The notes under the pieces are model-generated. The model was not told where the DNA came from, ran no database searches, and saw only the letters and a list, made by a program, of their open reading frames with translations. A stretch of DNA of 64,000 nt from Symbiodinium natans (taxonomy: Eukaryota; Sar; Dinophyceae; Suessiales; Symbiodiniaceae). The stretch lies in NCBI GenBank assembly GCA_905221605.1, contig CAJNDS010000162.1:110001-174000 (forward strand), written 5' to 3'. Position 1 is the stretch's first letter; every line of letters begins with the position of its first letter. The position numbers and the translations under genes are program-made. Of this stretch, positions 34,869 to 45,700 are shown one piece after another.

Positions 34869-37800
34869 GCAGTCTCTGTTTGGATGATGGAATCCCTGAG
34901 GCCGACAGATACTTCCTGAAAGCCGGTGAGGGTGTCGACATCCCGGTCGGCTTCGTAGAATGCGACTGGTCCAGCGCACAGCTGATGACGCAGTTCGCAG
35001 CCATCATCACCACCGAGGTGTTGGGATACCACACGCACGTCCATCCCGTAAGGGCCGCGGGCTCGCGGAATGCTCTGTACGCGCTGGCGGGCTGCCAGGA
35101 CTTCAACGAAGGGGCCGCCAGTTCTCAGGGCTGCGGCCAAGAGACACGGCTCCACGTGGCCCTCGACATTTACACCTCGGCGCTGCAGAACGCGCCAGAG
35201 GACATCGGAGAACGGTTTCCCCAGTCTGTCCCGGTGGATTTGGGAGGGATCGGCTTTGTGGGCGAGGAGTATCTCTTCGTGCGGCGCGAGATCCAAGACC
35301 TCGCGTACCAATCTTCGGGGTTGACGCTGGACTACTACCGGACCTACAACGCGAGCCTCTCCCATGCCGGCGCTGTGCGAGCCTTGTTCGACAGCGTGGA
35401 TGATGTGCTACAGCCAGACATGGTTGCGTGTGACAGGGCCGGATCGAACTGGGTGCAGCATGAGATACTTGCCGAGTACGTCCGCTGGAGTGGCGATGTT
35501 GCAGGAGTGCAGGAAGTCGGTGGCACAACTTCCCCGAAGTACGTCGCCAAGTGTCACGACAACCGCTGGTGGCCGGCTCCTGCATGTAGGCACGACATCT
35601 CAGAGTGCATTCCGCTTCTTACGAGCGGCAGCTATGGCTGGCTGCTCCCATCCTTCATGCATCGCTCGGCTGCGTATGCGCTTCCTGTTGCCCTCGGTAT
35701 CGTTGGGGATTTCGAGCGGTACCAGTACTACGTAAGGAGCCTCAAGGTTCTCTTCTACTGGTGGATCCCTGATGGGACCTTCATCGCCATGAACCCGGAG
35801 GTCGTCCTCTTCCCGCGCTTCAGCGCGGCAGAGTGGGCCGAGGGCAACCGCCGCACCGAGCCGGCGTCCACGCAGATTCTGAAGCTGGTCAGCGCCGACC
35901 TGCAGCAGAAGAGCCCCTTGATGCACGCGACCCTCAGTGCTCTGACCTTCGACCGGGATGATGTCCAGAGTGCTATTGGAGACCTGGACAGGAACAGCAG
36001 CTACGAGGTGGCTTGCAGCTGGCTTCGGCGAGATAGCCGCTGGCGCCTGGCCGTGCCCCTGCGCACTCAATGTGAAGAAGGCTTCGGGGTTGTCGACAAG
36101 CAAGGCCTGTTCCTAGCTTCCCGCGCTGGGGCGGCCCAGTGCAGCATCTGTCCAGCAGGCACCTTTTCAGAGGCCTTCGATGATGCGAAAGGCAGCACGC
36201 GCCGGTGTGCTCAGTGCCAGGCCGGCCGCTACCAGAATCTTTGTCATAGTTGGGTAACATTTTACATTCTAAAGGGTACTTAAACCCAATAAGGAATAAC
36301 AACTTAACATTTTAGTACTATCCCAACCATGAATCAGGAATCAGCCCAGTGAGACGGCCTGCATGCCCTGCGAAGCAGGCAGTATTGCAGCAGCGGCTGG
36401 TGCCCGAGCCTGCGAGCCTTGCGGCCCGGGATCCTTCGCTGAGAGAGCCGGGCTGAGGGAGTGCACCCTGTGTCTTAGGGGTACTTGGAAATACTTGTTT
36501 AGTTTTTGGGCACTTTAATTCCGAAGAAACAGCTACACATGTAATTTTCCGAGGGTTTCAAGTTCAGTATAGGTGTGGCGACCGCCGCTGGACCACCAGT
36601 GAGTTCTTGAACACGTCGACCGGGGAGGTGTGGGTCCCGGTGCGAGGGGCAGCCTCGCAGAGCCTCTGCCGCTGCGTTGACGGAACTTACCTCGACGGCG
36701 GCTTGTGCAAGGACGCCTTGCGTTGGGTTGGGGTTCAGGGTTCGGGGTTCAGGGTTGAGGGTTTAGGGTTTAGGGTTTCGGGTTTGGGGTTTAGGGTTAG
36801 GCTTTAGGCTTTAGGCTTTAGGCTTTCGGGTTTAGGGTTTAGGGTTTAGGGTTTAGGGTTTAGGGTTTAGGGTTTAGGGATCACCTCCACCATCCCTCAT
36901 GCCCAAACCCTACACCATCCGATTTCTAAGTCCCCAAAACGCACCCAAGGCTTATGAAACCGTCCACGAGTTCAGGGGCTCACACAACTCTAGCGGAGAA
37001 ACCGTAAACACCAAACCCAAGCCCAAACGCCTCCCAAGCCCTATAAACCCCAAACCCAGTACCCTAATTATACCCTACAAGGCCCCAAAACCTGCATACC
37101 CTCAACCCTAAACCCTAAAACCCTTAACCCTACAAGGCCCCCAAACCTGCAAACCCTAAACCCTAAACCCTAAACCCTAAACCCTAAACCCTAAACCCTA
37201 AACCCTAAACCCTAAAACCCTAAACCCTAGACTCGCCCCAGTGGAGGACTGCCCGCCGGGCTCCGACTGCCCTGGCTCGGGACGCCTTGAGCTGTATCTT
37301 GCTTAGGCAGCTAGGGTTTAGGGTTTGGGGTTTAGGGTCTAGGGTTTAGGGTTTAGCGTTTAGGGTTTAGGGTTTAGGGTTTAGTCCTTAGGCTTTAGGG
37401 TTTAGGGTTTCCCGATTTTGTAGGAGTAATGTTGTGTTCTTTGGTTTGTTTTGAGATGTAAGGTATTTAGGCTTCTACGCGTCTTGGCACCAGCCGGGCG
37501 ACGTCTTCGAATCTCGGCTGGCACCCCGTGTCGAACCCTTAAGCAAATAAGCCCTTAAACCCTTAAACCCTTAAACCCTTAAACCCTTAAACCCTTAAGC
37601 CCTTAAGCCCTTAAACCCTCAAACCCCTAAGCCCTTAAGCCCTCAAACCCTTAAACCCTTAAACCCTTAAGCCCTTAAGCCCTTAAACCCTGAAACCCTT
37701 AAACCCTTAAACCCTTAAACCCTCAAAACCTTAAACCCTTAAGCCCTTAAACCCTGAAACCCTTAAACCCTGAACACCCTTAAACCCTTAAACCCCTAAA

Positions 37801-40800
37801 ACCCCTTAAACCCTTAGACCCTTAAACCCTTGAACCCCTAAACCCTTAAACCCTGAAACCCTAAAACCCATAAAACCTAAACCCTGGGTAGCCCAGTGGC
37901 ACCCTTTTCCCTTTCCGTGGACCAAAGGTTCCCTTCTAAACAAACAACCCTAGAAACCCTAAACCCTAGAAACCCTAAACCCTAAACCTTAAACCCTAAA
38001 CCCTAATCCCTAAATAGAGCCCTTAAAGCCATACAACCTAGGACCCGCACCGAAAACCCAGAAGGCCCCAAAGCCCCTGGGTTGGGTTCAGGGGGTTTTG
38101 GGTTTCGGGTCTCGGGTTTTCGGGCTTTTCGGGTTTAGGGTTTCGCGGCTCAATTTTGGGCCTCTTTCTTGCAGAATCCGATTGTTTGGGGTACGAGAAA
38201 GCCCATGATTGCAATGGCTGCGTCGAGTGCCTTGGCCTAGGCAGTCTCCGAAAATGAGGGGGCCCAAATACTCGGATTCCCTTGTACTACCAGCCCCGAA
38301 AAAACTCGGAGCCCCCCCCCCGGCTCCACATAGGGTTGAGAGTTTAGGGCGGCTGCTGGGCCCGAACCCCAGAATGTTCCTAGGCTCACTCCGGTGGCTC
38401 GGTGGCTCACTCACGGGATTAAATGGGGGACCCTTTCTATAAGGGACCTTAGGGGTTATGTAGGGGTTATTTACGGGCCAGTAAGGTATAAGGAGGCTCG
38501 TGAGGCTGATTGCTGATGTGCCCAAAAAAATTTACGGGCCAGTAAGGTATAAAGGAGCTATTTCAGGTATAATGTATACATATACATGCTATTTCAGGTA
38601 TAATGTATACATATACATTATATGTATATATATATATAGGGCAATAACATTAAGGGTCCCTTCTGGGGGTCCCTCTTTATATACCTTAACTCACGAGGTC
38701 TGCTGTGAGCAAGGGGATCTTGGGGTCAGAAGTTCTTCACAGGCACCCTCTCGGGCCCCTTTTAAACAAACAACCCCACTCCTTTAGGGTTTAGGGTTTC
38801 TAAACTCTTCCGGTTTCCGCCCCTGAGCCCCAAACCCCAGGAGTGCTTCGAAATCCCCGAGCGCTGCCCTGGTGGCGCGCCCGGCTCCTGTGCACGAGGC
38901 GGGTGGCAAAAGGTTTCGGGTTTTGCTTTTCTCCGGTGAGAAGGTTTTGGGTCTCATGGTTCTACTTTAGCCCTAAACCCTAAACCCTAGGCCCTAAACC
39001 CCAACCTTAAACTTCTAGGTGAACCCCAAACATGGGTCACAAGTTGAGCTGAGCATGTGACTATACTGACTGGCCTATGATGTTTAGAGTCTAAAGGAGG
39101 GTTGCGCCCAGAGGCTCCTCTGGGCAGTAACCCATGAACCTTGTGATGTGGCCCCTTATACTAACAGTCCTGAATAGGGATTATAGGTAGGGGGGGATTA
39201 TGTATTCCCTTGCAAGGACTGTTAGTAGAAGGGGGAACATCTCAACATGAACCTCCAAGTAGGGGGGTGGTCCCCCCTCCTTCTTGCGCCTGCAAGGCCG
39301 GGACAACACAAGCATTGCTTGCGCAAGATGCCTGCCGGGCTGGCGCGAAGATCGCGTCCGCGGTGAATGTGTGGCCTGCCACAGCAACGACTTTATCGTG
39401 GCGTGCCTCATCGGAGCCGCATTACTGGTGTTTGCTGTGTCTTGGCATATGGTGATGATTTGGGCTGGCAACCGAAGCCAGTCGCGGCCTCTGGTCCTTG
39501 CTGGAATAGGCATGGGTCAAGTGGTCACCTTTGCGCAGCTCCTGTACGTGATCAGTCAGTTTGGAGTGAAATGGGGTGAGCCTTTCCTGACGCTGCTGAA
39601 AATGCTCGAGGTTATTGCTTTCGACGTGCTGCTCAGCTCCCTCAGCTCTGTACAATGCTTTGCCGACTTCTCTGCACCCTTTCTTTTCGTCATACAGACC
39701 TGCTTCTTCCCATGCGTCCTTGTGGGCACCCTAGGGCTGACACACGTCTGCTACAGCCGGGTGCAAAGGTCGAAAGAGGTCCCCCTCCGCCTCTTGGGTC
39801 GCTCCTTCGGTTTTCTGGGAGTTCTCTTCTTCATTGCGGCGTGCTCTGTGCTACTGAGACCCTTCCGCTGCCGTGGGCATCCGAATGGCCTGCAGACGGT
39901 GGATGACTACCCTGACGTTTTCTGTGATGGCAAAGGGGAGCATCTGCAGATGTGCTTGTTCGGGGCATTCGCCTTGTTGGTCCCGTTGGCTTTCTTGTCG
40001 ATGTGTGCCTGGGTGATTGTGATCGAGTTCCCGCGCAAGGTGAGAGCTGCAGATGCGAACTTCGTGCGTGCGTGGTCTTTCCTGGCTATGCGTTTTCGGC
40101 CCGGCGCCCAAGGCTTTGCGGTACTCCTCTTGTTTCGCAACCTGCTCATTGTCCTGTGCCCCTTGCTGCCCTCGGAGACGGCGCGGATGCTGACCATGAA
40201 CTTCATCTTGTACTTTAGCCTGTGTTGCTCTGCCTACGTGAAGCCGTGGCGGGTGCGGTTGAGCACCCACCTGGACCTCCTGATGCACGCTGGGGCACTC
40301 ACGATCCTTGACATCGGTGCCCTGTTTGTCCCCTCTGTAGACAGCCACAGCTCCATGCTTGCGTGCGTGGTGATTGCCGTGCTTGTCTCGACGTCGCTCA
40401 TGCTCGTGAGCCTGTATGGTCTTCTAGGACATCTTATCGCCAAGACCCACAAGCGGTTTGCCTTTTTCATGTGTCACCATAAACAGGCAGCTGGCAGTTT
40501 GGCCAGATTGCTCAAGATTGAAATCCAGCATCGAGCAGCAAAGTTCACGACTTTCATCGACTCGGACGATTTGAAGGACCTGTCGAAGCTCTTCAACCAT
40601 GTCGCCCACGACGTGGGGAAAGTCATCATTCTTGGAAGCCCGGCCGTGCTGTCCAGGAAGTGGTGCGTGGGTAACTCGGCCCTTTCCAAGTGCTTGCGAG
40701 TCTTTGCAGCTTTGCTTTTGCTGTTCCTTTTTTTTTTTTTTAACAGGGTCTTCATCGAGGGTGTTTCTGGTTCTGGCTTTCCCAAAGTGCCCCCCCCCCC

Positions 40801-41377
40801 CCCAACTTTAAACCCTAAACCCTAAACCCTAAACCCTAAACCCTAAACCCTAAACCCTAAACCCTAAACCCTAAACCCTAAACCCTAAACCCTAAACCCT
40901 AAACCCTAAACCCGGAGATGGCTGGGGGAGACAGCGGTCTCCACCCCGAGGTGAGATGGTCACCGCGAGGCAGCAGGGCATCTCGAGCCTTCTCGTCGCG
41001 CTGCCCGGCTTCACCATGTCACGAGGTAGGGCACTTGGGAGATTTTTTCTATCTTCCCCTTATTTGGGTTTAAGAGGATCATGTTTAGGAATATAGGCAA
41101 CTTGGGAGATTTTTTCTATCTTCCCCTTATTTTGGGTTTAAGAGGATCATGGTTTAGGAATACTATCTCTTCCCTTTGCTTGGGGCTTAAGAGGATCATG
41201 GTTTGGGAATACTATATCTTCCCTTTTATTGGGGTTTAGGAGGATCATGGTTTAGGAGTAGTTTTTTTTCAGAGGGTCTTAAGGGCCCTCCGAGGCCGGA
41301 TGATGCTTTCATAAGGCACTACGCCTACGCCGTGGGGGACATCAGAGACCTGTCCAGCCTCTTAGGGGCACTTGGAA

Positions 41378-41417
<40 letters not shown>

Positions 41418-42381
41418 GGGTACTATAACTCCTAAGAAACAGCATAAAAAACTTAAGAAACAGCATAAAAACTTAAGAAACAGCATAAGAACTTCATTTT
41501 TGCTAGGGTTTTGAGTTCAGTACAGGCCTGGGCATCGGGCTCCCCGAGGTCAATGCCACCTTGAGGTGGCTCTGGACACTGGAATCGCTCGACTTAAGTG
41601 TCATCAACGCTGCTCGGGCAGGTTCTCAGTGGTACCCTTTTGCTCACTTCTTTTTCGGACATGAGTTCCCTTTGTAAAGTTGTAAAGCAGTCAGCAGCAG
41701 AAGCGGTAACCCTCATGAGAAGATGGTTGCTGGGGCTCCCCAAGGCTGACAGCATCAACGAGGTGGTCACCAGCCTCACCCAGACCTCGGGCACCAGCAT
41801 CTGTCAAGGCTCCTGCCACTCCAAACCGGAGGACGTGGATGCAGTGATCCTTGCGAACCCTGAGGATATGGAGGCCGTGTCGACGGCCCTCGTGCTTTAC
41901 GACCTGCTGGCCCCCTTTCTGGTGGGTTCTGCAAGCCTCAAGCTTGCCGTTCTCATGCCAGACCAGCCAATTCCGACTGAAGCGGTCTGTGCCGTCCTGG
42001 TCTGCAGCGACGGTGGTCTGGCTTCCAGGCAAGTTGCCGAGTGGCTGATGCAGGCAAGCTATTTGACCTTTTGTGCAATTCTGCCTATTCTGGTCTCGGA
42101 TGAGTTCCAGTTTCCGTCCCTGGCCTCCTTCCGAGAGATCGCGAAGGGCATCGAGAATGGCGACACGGCCTCCTACTTCAGGATCATCAAGGCTGTTTTC
42201 CAGGAGGTGGCAATCGTCTTCACACCCCACTCCTCTTCCGCAGTCGAACTGGACTTGAGGGTGCAACAGATTGCCCAGCGTCTGCAGGATGGGGACTCTC
42301 AGCCTCTTGCGTCGCGCTGCGCGTCCATCCTCATGGGGCGGGATCGAGACGATGAGCGAGATGAGTTGCTCGCTCGGGCAG
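34869..42381 (+). CDS. Large receptor-like membrane protein: betaine-binding-like domain, GCC2/GCC3 Cys repeats, multi-pass membrane domain, TIR-like tail
   Basis: Exon 34869-36234 encodes an about 430-residue domain resembling OpuAC substrate-binding proteins (CDWSSAQLMTQFAAIITTEV, WWPAPACRHD, TSGSYGWLLPSFMHRSAAYA), then the first Cys repeat (CSICPAGTFSEA, RRCAQCQAGRYQ). Exon 36338-36478 continues (CMPCEAGS, CEPCGPGSFAERAG). Exon 36573-about 36715 has CRCVDGTYLDGGLC. Cys-rich exons follow near 37240, 37455, 38175 and 38843 (CPGGAPGSCA). Exon about 39296-40700 holds seven or more hydrophobic segments. Short exons lie near 40930-41025, 41295-41365 and 41526-41621. The last, 41698-42381, encodes a soluble region (MRRWLLGLPKADSI, AVLVCSDGGLASRQVAEWL, LPILVSDEFQFPS) that weakly resembles a TIR fold. 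Likely plasma membrane, binding domain outside. Ligand and signalling are unknown. The 3' end is open: a GTTTAGGG donor follows and no stop was assigned. Confidence 0.8.
36235..36337 (+). repeat. 103-bp GA-AG intron made of a terminal-inverted-repeat element (family J)
   Basis: The reading frame joins RYQ to NQPSETACMPC if the intron runs from GAATCTTTGTC to CCATGAATCAG, giving a GA donor and AG acceptor. The ends read CATAGTTGGGTAACATTTTA and AACATTTTAGTACTATCCC, then AACCATG, which pair as an inverted repeat (CATAGTTGGG with CCCAACCATG). No second copy was found in the window. Confidence 0.75.
36479..36572 (+). repeat. Family F introner-like intron (94 bp)
   Basis: Frame is restored (CTLCLRCGDRRW) if the boundary is CTTAG|GGGTACTTGG and the end is AGTATAG|G. 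Core GAAGAAACAGCTA and end GGGTTTCAAGTTCAGTATAG are shared with copies at 41366-41525 and 63132-63277. Confidence 0.8.
36730..36880. repeat. (TTTAGGG)n after a Cys-rich exon
   Basis: TTTAGGG units with TTCAGGG, TTTCGGG and TTTAGGC variants in clusters, followed by about eight uniform units. The same intron ends with (CCCTAAA)n at 37087-37230. Confidence 0.9.
37087..37230. repeat. (CCCTAAA)n before a Cys-rich exon
   Basis: About fifteen units directly upstream of the exon near 37240 (VEDCPPGSDCPG). It pairs in reverse orientation with the array at 36730-36880. Confidence 0.9.
37540..37880. repeat. 8-bp variant array (CCCTTAAA)n
   Basis: About 40 units of CCCTTAAA or CCCTTAAG, an 8-mer with one extra T compared with CCCTAAA. 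The change is spread through almost the whole array, unlike neighbouring 7-mer arrays. Confidence 0.92.
37887..37955. repeat. Introner-like element, family I
   Basis: Reads GTAGCCCAGTGGCACCCTTT, then TCCCTTTCC and GGTTCCCTTCTAAACAAAC. Relatives lie at 41622-41697 and 50127-50190, with fragments near 38735-38775 and 54835-54865. Confidence 0.6.
38500..38640. repeat. Short duplicated segments around a TA microsatellite
   Basis: TTACGGGCCAGTAAGGTATA occurs twice (near 38471 and 38531) and GCTATTTCAGGTATAATG occurs twice (near 38559 and 38588), followed by TATACATATACAT and (TA)n. This is a small nested tandem duplication in an intron. Confidence 0.8.
39151..39243. repeat. Introner-like element, family B
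   Basis: CCCCTTATACTAACAGTCC on the left and GGACTGTTAGTAGAAGGGGG on the right. Fragments of family A ends flank it (CCCATGAACC near 39131 and ATGAACCTCCAAG near 39247), so it may have inserted into an older family A element. It precedes the membrane-domain exon. Confidence 0.85.
40808..40912. repeat. (CCCTAAA)n array
   Basis: About 15 uniform units between the membrane-domain exon and the exon ending CACGAG|GT at 41025. Confidence 0.95.
41026..41294 (+). repeat. Intron built from about four tandem family E units
   Basis: The donor is GT after ACGAG. The motifs ATCTTCCCCTTATTTGGG and TTTAAGAGGATCATG repeat at about 41055, 41115, 41170 and 41220 with 50-65 bp periods. The end AAGGGCCCTCCGAG matches the family E 3' end. 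Frame joins to RPDDAFIRHYAYAV. Confidence 0.8.
41366..41525 (+). repeat. Family F introner-like intron with internal expansion
   Basis: Boundary CTTAG|GGGCACTTGG and end AGTACAG|G restore the frame (DLSSLLGLGIGLPEVN). It contains a T run of about 28 and three tandem copies of AACTTAAGAAACAGCATAA-type sequence. The basic F1 copy is only 94 bp. Confidence 0.8.
41622..41697 (+). repeat. Short GT-AG intron, family I element
   Basis: 76 bp from GTTCTCAGTGGTACCC to AAGCAGTCAGCAG. Frame joins AARA to AEAVTLMRRW. A different acceptor would add a few residues (VVKQSA). Confidence 0.65.
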
Positions 42382-42889
42382 GTTTAGGGTTTAGGGTTTA
42401 GGGTTGAGGGTTTAGGGTTTAGGGTTTAGGGTTCAGGGTTTAGGGTTTAGGGTTCATTGGCCCCGGTAGTACTGTAGCTCCCCCACTTGCAGTTGTTAAG
42501 GTGTTACTGGACCAGTTCTTAGGGCCTACTGGACCATAAGGCTAACAGATCATGTAGGCGGCATGTGGTGCACCAGGTTTGCTGCTTGCTTCACCAACAG
42601 CTATGGCTTGAGCTTCGGCCTTGGCTCTTCCTACCTGCGCCCGAGAACACACTCCGTCAGCAATGATTCGCCTGATGGCGAGATGGTTGAGGAAGTCTTC
42701 TGAGCTCCAGCTATTCCGCGCTCGAAAAAAGCTTGCGCGGCGTGCCGGGATTGGAGGCGCAGTAGCCCGAGCCTGAGCCCCCCAATGGGCTCCGCAACCC
42801 TTCATTCAGCTTGCCCTGAGTCCTACGCACAACCCATCTCTACGCCTGAAGCCACAAATTCGAAACCGCCTAAACCTAAACCTAAGTCG

Positions 42890-43090
42890 CCTAAATCGCC
42901 TAAACCCGAAACGCTAAACCCTAAACCCTAAACCCTAAACCCCAAACCCTAAACCCTAAACCCTAAACCCTAAACCCGAAACCCTAAACCCTAAACCCTA
43001 GACCCTAAACCCTAAACCCTAAACCCTAAACCCCAAACCCTAAACCCTAAACCCTGAACCCTAGACCCTAAACCCTAAACCCTAAGCCCA
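42890..43090. repeat. (CCCTAAA)n array
   Basis: About 27 units with scattered CCCGAAA, CCCCAAA and CCCTAGA variants. Confidence 0.93.
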
Positions 43091-43524
43091 AGAACTTCGC
43101 ATCGCCGAACAGGCCGGGGCTCCTCGAGGCCCGATGGGGTGTGTTTGCTTTCAGAGGGACCTGCAGGGTTTAGGGTTTAGGGTTTAGGGTTTAGGGTTTA
43201 GGGTTTAGGCTATTCGGGAGGTTTAAGGAAGGTGTTAAAATCGATTCAAGAATGTAGGTCGGCCACCAGGATGATCTTGATAGCAGGACTCCTTCTGCAG
43301 GGTCTTCATGATAGGCTCCCTTATGAAAGAGAACCCTCCCCCCCCCCTCCCGCCCAAAAAAAACCAAACAAGAAATAGAGTGTTTAGGGTTTATTCTCCC
43401 CCCCTCCAAAAAACTAACCAAAAAAGTGTTTAGGGTTTAGGGTCCCTCCCTAACAAGGGGCTCCGGCAAGTTCCCAACTTCCCCATATCAGCCTCAGCTC
43501 CTGCCCTGCAACGAGCATCTCTAT

Positions 43525-43689
43525 ACTTGGAGGCCTACTTAGGGTTTAGGGTTTAGGGTTTAGGGCTAAGCCCTAAACCCTAAACCCTAAACCCTAAACC
43601 CTAAACCCTAAACCCTAAACCCTAAACCCTAAACCCTAAACCCTAAACCCTAAACCCTACTTAGACGTACCTGTACCCATGAGCCTCCA
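43525..43689. repeat. Family A element enclosing a head-to-head telomeric palindrome
   Basis: Ends are ACTTGGAGGCCTACTTAGGG and TACCCATGAGCCTCCA. Inside, GTTTAGGGTTTAGGG runs directly into CTAAGCCCTAAACCCTAAA with no unique spacer, then about 13 CCCTAAA units. TTTAGGG and CCCTAAA arrays meet at about 43564. Confidence 0.85.
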
Positions 43690-44124
43690 TGCCCAGGTGG
43701 TTCTGGGCAATCGTGCCAGCGAGCGGGCCTCGGTGAGTGCGGAAGGTTCCGAAAAGTAGGGGACCTTTAGGGGGGTTTGGGGTTTAGGGTTTGGGGTTTA
43801 GGGTTTAGGGTTTAGGTTTCGGGTTTCGGGTTTAGGGCGATGTAGGGGTTTCCGGGTCTCTTCTGTGATAAGTTCCTTCACAGCAACCCAAAAACAGAGA
43901 CGCAGCAGACTCGGCAGCAGGACCCTAAAGCCGAAGCCCTAAGCCCTAAACCCTCAACCTCAACCTCAACCCAAAACCCTAAACCCTAACCCCCAACCCC
44001 TAACCCCTAAACCCTAACCCCTAACCCCTAACCCCTAAACCGTAAACCCTAAACCCTAAACCCTACACCCTAAACCGTAAACCCTAAACCCGAAACCCTA
44101 AACCCTAAACCCTGATTTGGCTGA

Positions 44125-45700
44125 TTGAGGATGTGTTGGGTCTCGGTGACCTCGTCTTTCCGGCGGTGCTGGCTGGTTGGGTGCCGGGCACAGATTCAGT
44201 GGTTCAGGTTAGGGTTCCGGGTTTAGGGTTTAGGGTTGGTTTTGGGTTTAGGGTTCCGAGTTTCGGGTTTTGTGTACACCCTCACCTGAGATGTGTGAAA
44301 AACCAGCAGGTATTCATTTTTTGGTTGCATGGGCTGATAGTAGCAGAAACGCGTGCCAGATGTGACAGGTAATGTTCACAAAAGGCATGAAGGCAGTCAT
44401 CAATAAAGCCTGCGGAAGACTTCGGAACTCTTTCGTGCCGTTTGGGGCTTTACGAAAATAGGGAACCCCTAATAGAGACCCCCAAATAGTAGGATCCCCT
44501 TATGATATGGACCCCAATAAGGTAGCCCCGAATGTCGTAAACCAGCATATAGATTCAAACCTGCAGTTTGCGCCCAAAGCCAGCAGATCAAAGACATGAA
44601 GACATCTCAGTGTGGGCTTCTCTCGAAATGTGAAAGCGCTTGTGCTTGACGGAGATCAAGCCATGAGACAGACCTAAGCCATAAGCTCCAAACCCTAAAC
44701 CCCAAACCCTAAACCCTAAACCCTAAACCCTAAACCCTAAACCCTAAACCCTAAACTCTAAGCCCCTAGGCCCCCTGGGCCCCGAAGCCCCAAAGCCCTC
44801 GGCCAAAACCCCACGAAAAGCAGGCTCTTCGCCGGGACTTGCGGAGTGATCCTGCGAGCAGGCACATGGGGACGACTCGCAGTACCTTGCAGTACTAGGG
44901 ATTAGGGCTTAGGGTTTAGGGTTTAGGGTTTCGGGTTTCGGGTTTAGGGTTCAGGGTTTAGGGTTTAGGGTTTAGGGTCTGGGGTCTAGGGTTTAGGGTC
45001 CCAGAGAGCCCTAGACCCCGCAATTCAGGAGTATGTTTGTTCCTTAGTCAAGGGGCAGTGGGCACGCTGGGAAATAGGAGCACAAGATTGGTAGTCGTAA
45101 CCATAGTAAGAATAACAGCAGCTAGAGTAAGAATATCCTTACCTCAAAAATCACAGTGACAGCAACCCGTGTTTTCAAAAGGGCGGTTTTCGCTTCGGTC
45201 TTTATATCATTTATTATAGGGTTCTTAAGGGAGAAGGGTTCAAGGGGGGTATGTAACCTAAGGTTCCCTAATGCTCCCTAAGGCTCCCTAAGCTTCCCTA
45301 AGCTTCCCTAAGCTTCCCTAAGCACCTCGGTACCTACCCCCCATGAAGCCCCCTCCCTTCAGAACCCTATAAGTACAGGGCGTGGGGGTCTTAGGGCTGT
45401 AGGTTTTTGGTTTCAGCCTTTGGGATTAAGGGTTTGCTAGGCGGTATCGTTGGAGTGTTGTGGGCTTTTGTGGGGCTTTTGTGGGGCTTTTGTGGGGCTT
45501 TTGGGGGGCTTTTGGGGCTTTTGGGGGGCTTTTGGGGGGCCATACCTTGGGCTGAGAGGCCTTTCTAGGGGTTGAGAACGGCATGCCCCTAATTGGAGGT
45601 TCCCTTAGGGTGAGTCTAAGAGCTGCCATGTAGATGCCAGGCCCGGCTACTTTGTGGCTGCGCTTCTGGGCTATGTGCTAGGGCCGCCAGCCTCAAGTGG
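44125..45700 (+). CDS. Two exons resembling the GxGD core of a signal peptide peptidase / presenilin family protease (partial)
   Basis: Exon ending at 44217 reads DVLGLGDLVFPAVLAGWVPG. LGLGD followed by a hydrophobic stretch and Pro matches the second catalytic Asp motif of A22 intramembrane aspartyl proteases. The donor CAG|GTTAGGG follows. The exon at about 45635-45705 reads GYFVAALLGYVLGPPAS, which fits the next membrane segment of that family. The first catalytic motif (YD) and the QPALLYLVP-like PAL motif were not found, so the gene is either spread over exons I could not recognise or is a remnant. If real, it would cleave membrane-embedded signal peptides in the ER or similar membranes. 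Confidence 0.42.
44452..44540. repeat. Introner-like element, family C (full-length reference copy)
   Basis: Reads TTTACGAAAATAGGGAACCC, core ATAGTAGGATCCCCTTATGA, then CCCCAATAAGGTAGCCCCG and AATGTCGTAAACC. Ends TTTACGA and TCGTAAA are inverted repeats. It lies in an intron of the protease-like gene. Confidence 0.8.
45255..45330. repeat. CTCCCTAAG / TTCCCTAAGC short tandem repeat
   Basis: About seven 9-10 bp units reading GCTCCCTAAG or CTTCCCTAAG. A second G-rich repeat, GGGGCTTTTGT, occupies about 45465-45545. Confidence 0.88.

Larger units (their letters stand above)
42382..44124. other. Array-rich stretch between genes or long introns
   Basis: Arrays lie at 42384-42456, 42890-43090, 43165-43210, 43540-43670, 43770-43845 and 43970-44115. 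Unique DNA at 42460-42880 has no recognised + strand gene. Short unique segments near 43085-43160, 43445-43525 and 43695-43740 may be exons but match no family I know. A long C run lies near 43340. Confidence 0.5.

Noticed and set aside
34658-35365. 235-codon minus-strand frame, and others at 35103-35585 and 35600-36103
   Set aside because: They are antisense to the binding-domain exon, which has clear family motifs on the + strand.
39851-40348. 165-codon minus-strand frame
   Set aside because: Antisense shadow of the membrane-domain exon, no family motif.
42542-42805. 87-codon minus-strand frame ending near 42542
   Set aside because: No recognisable domain and chance-like composition. It could be a real small gene, but nothing supports it.
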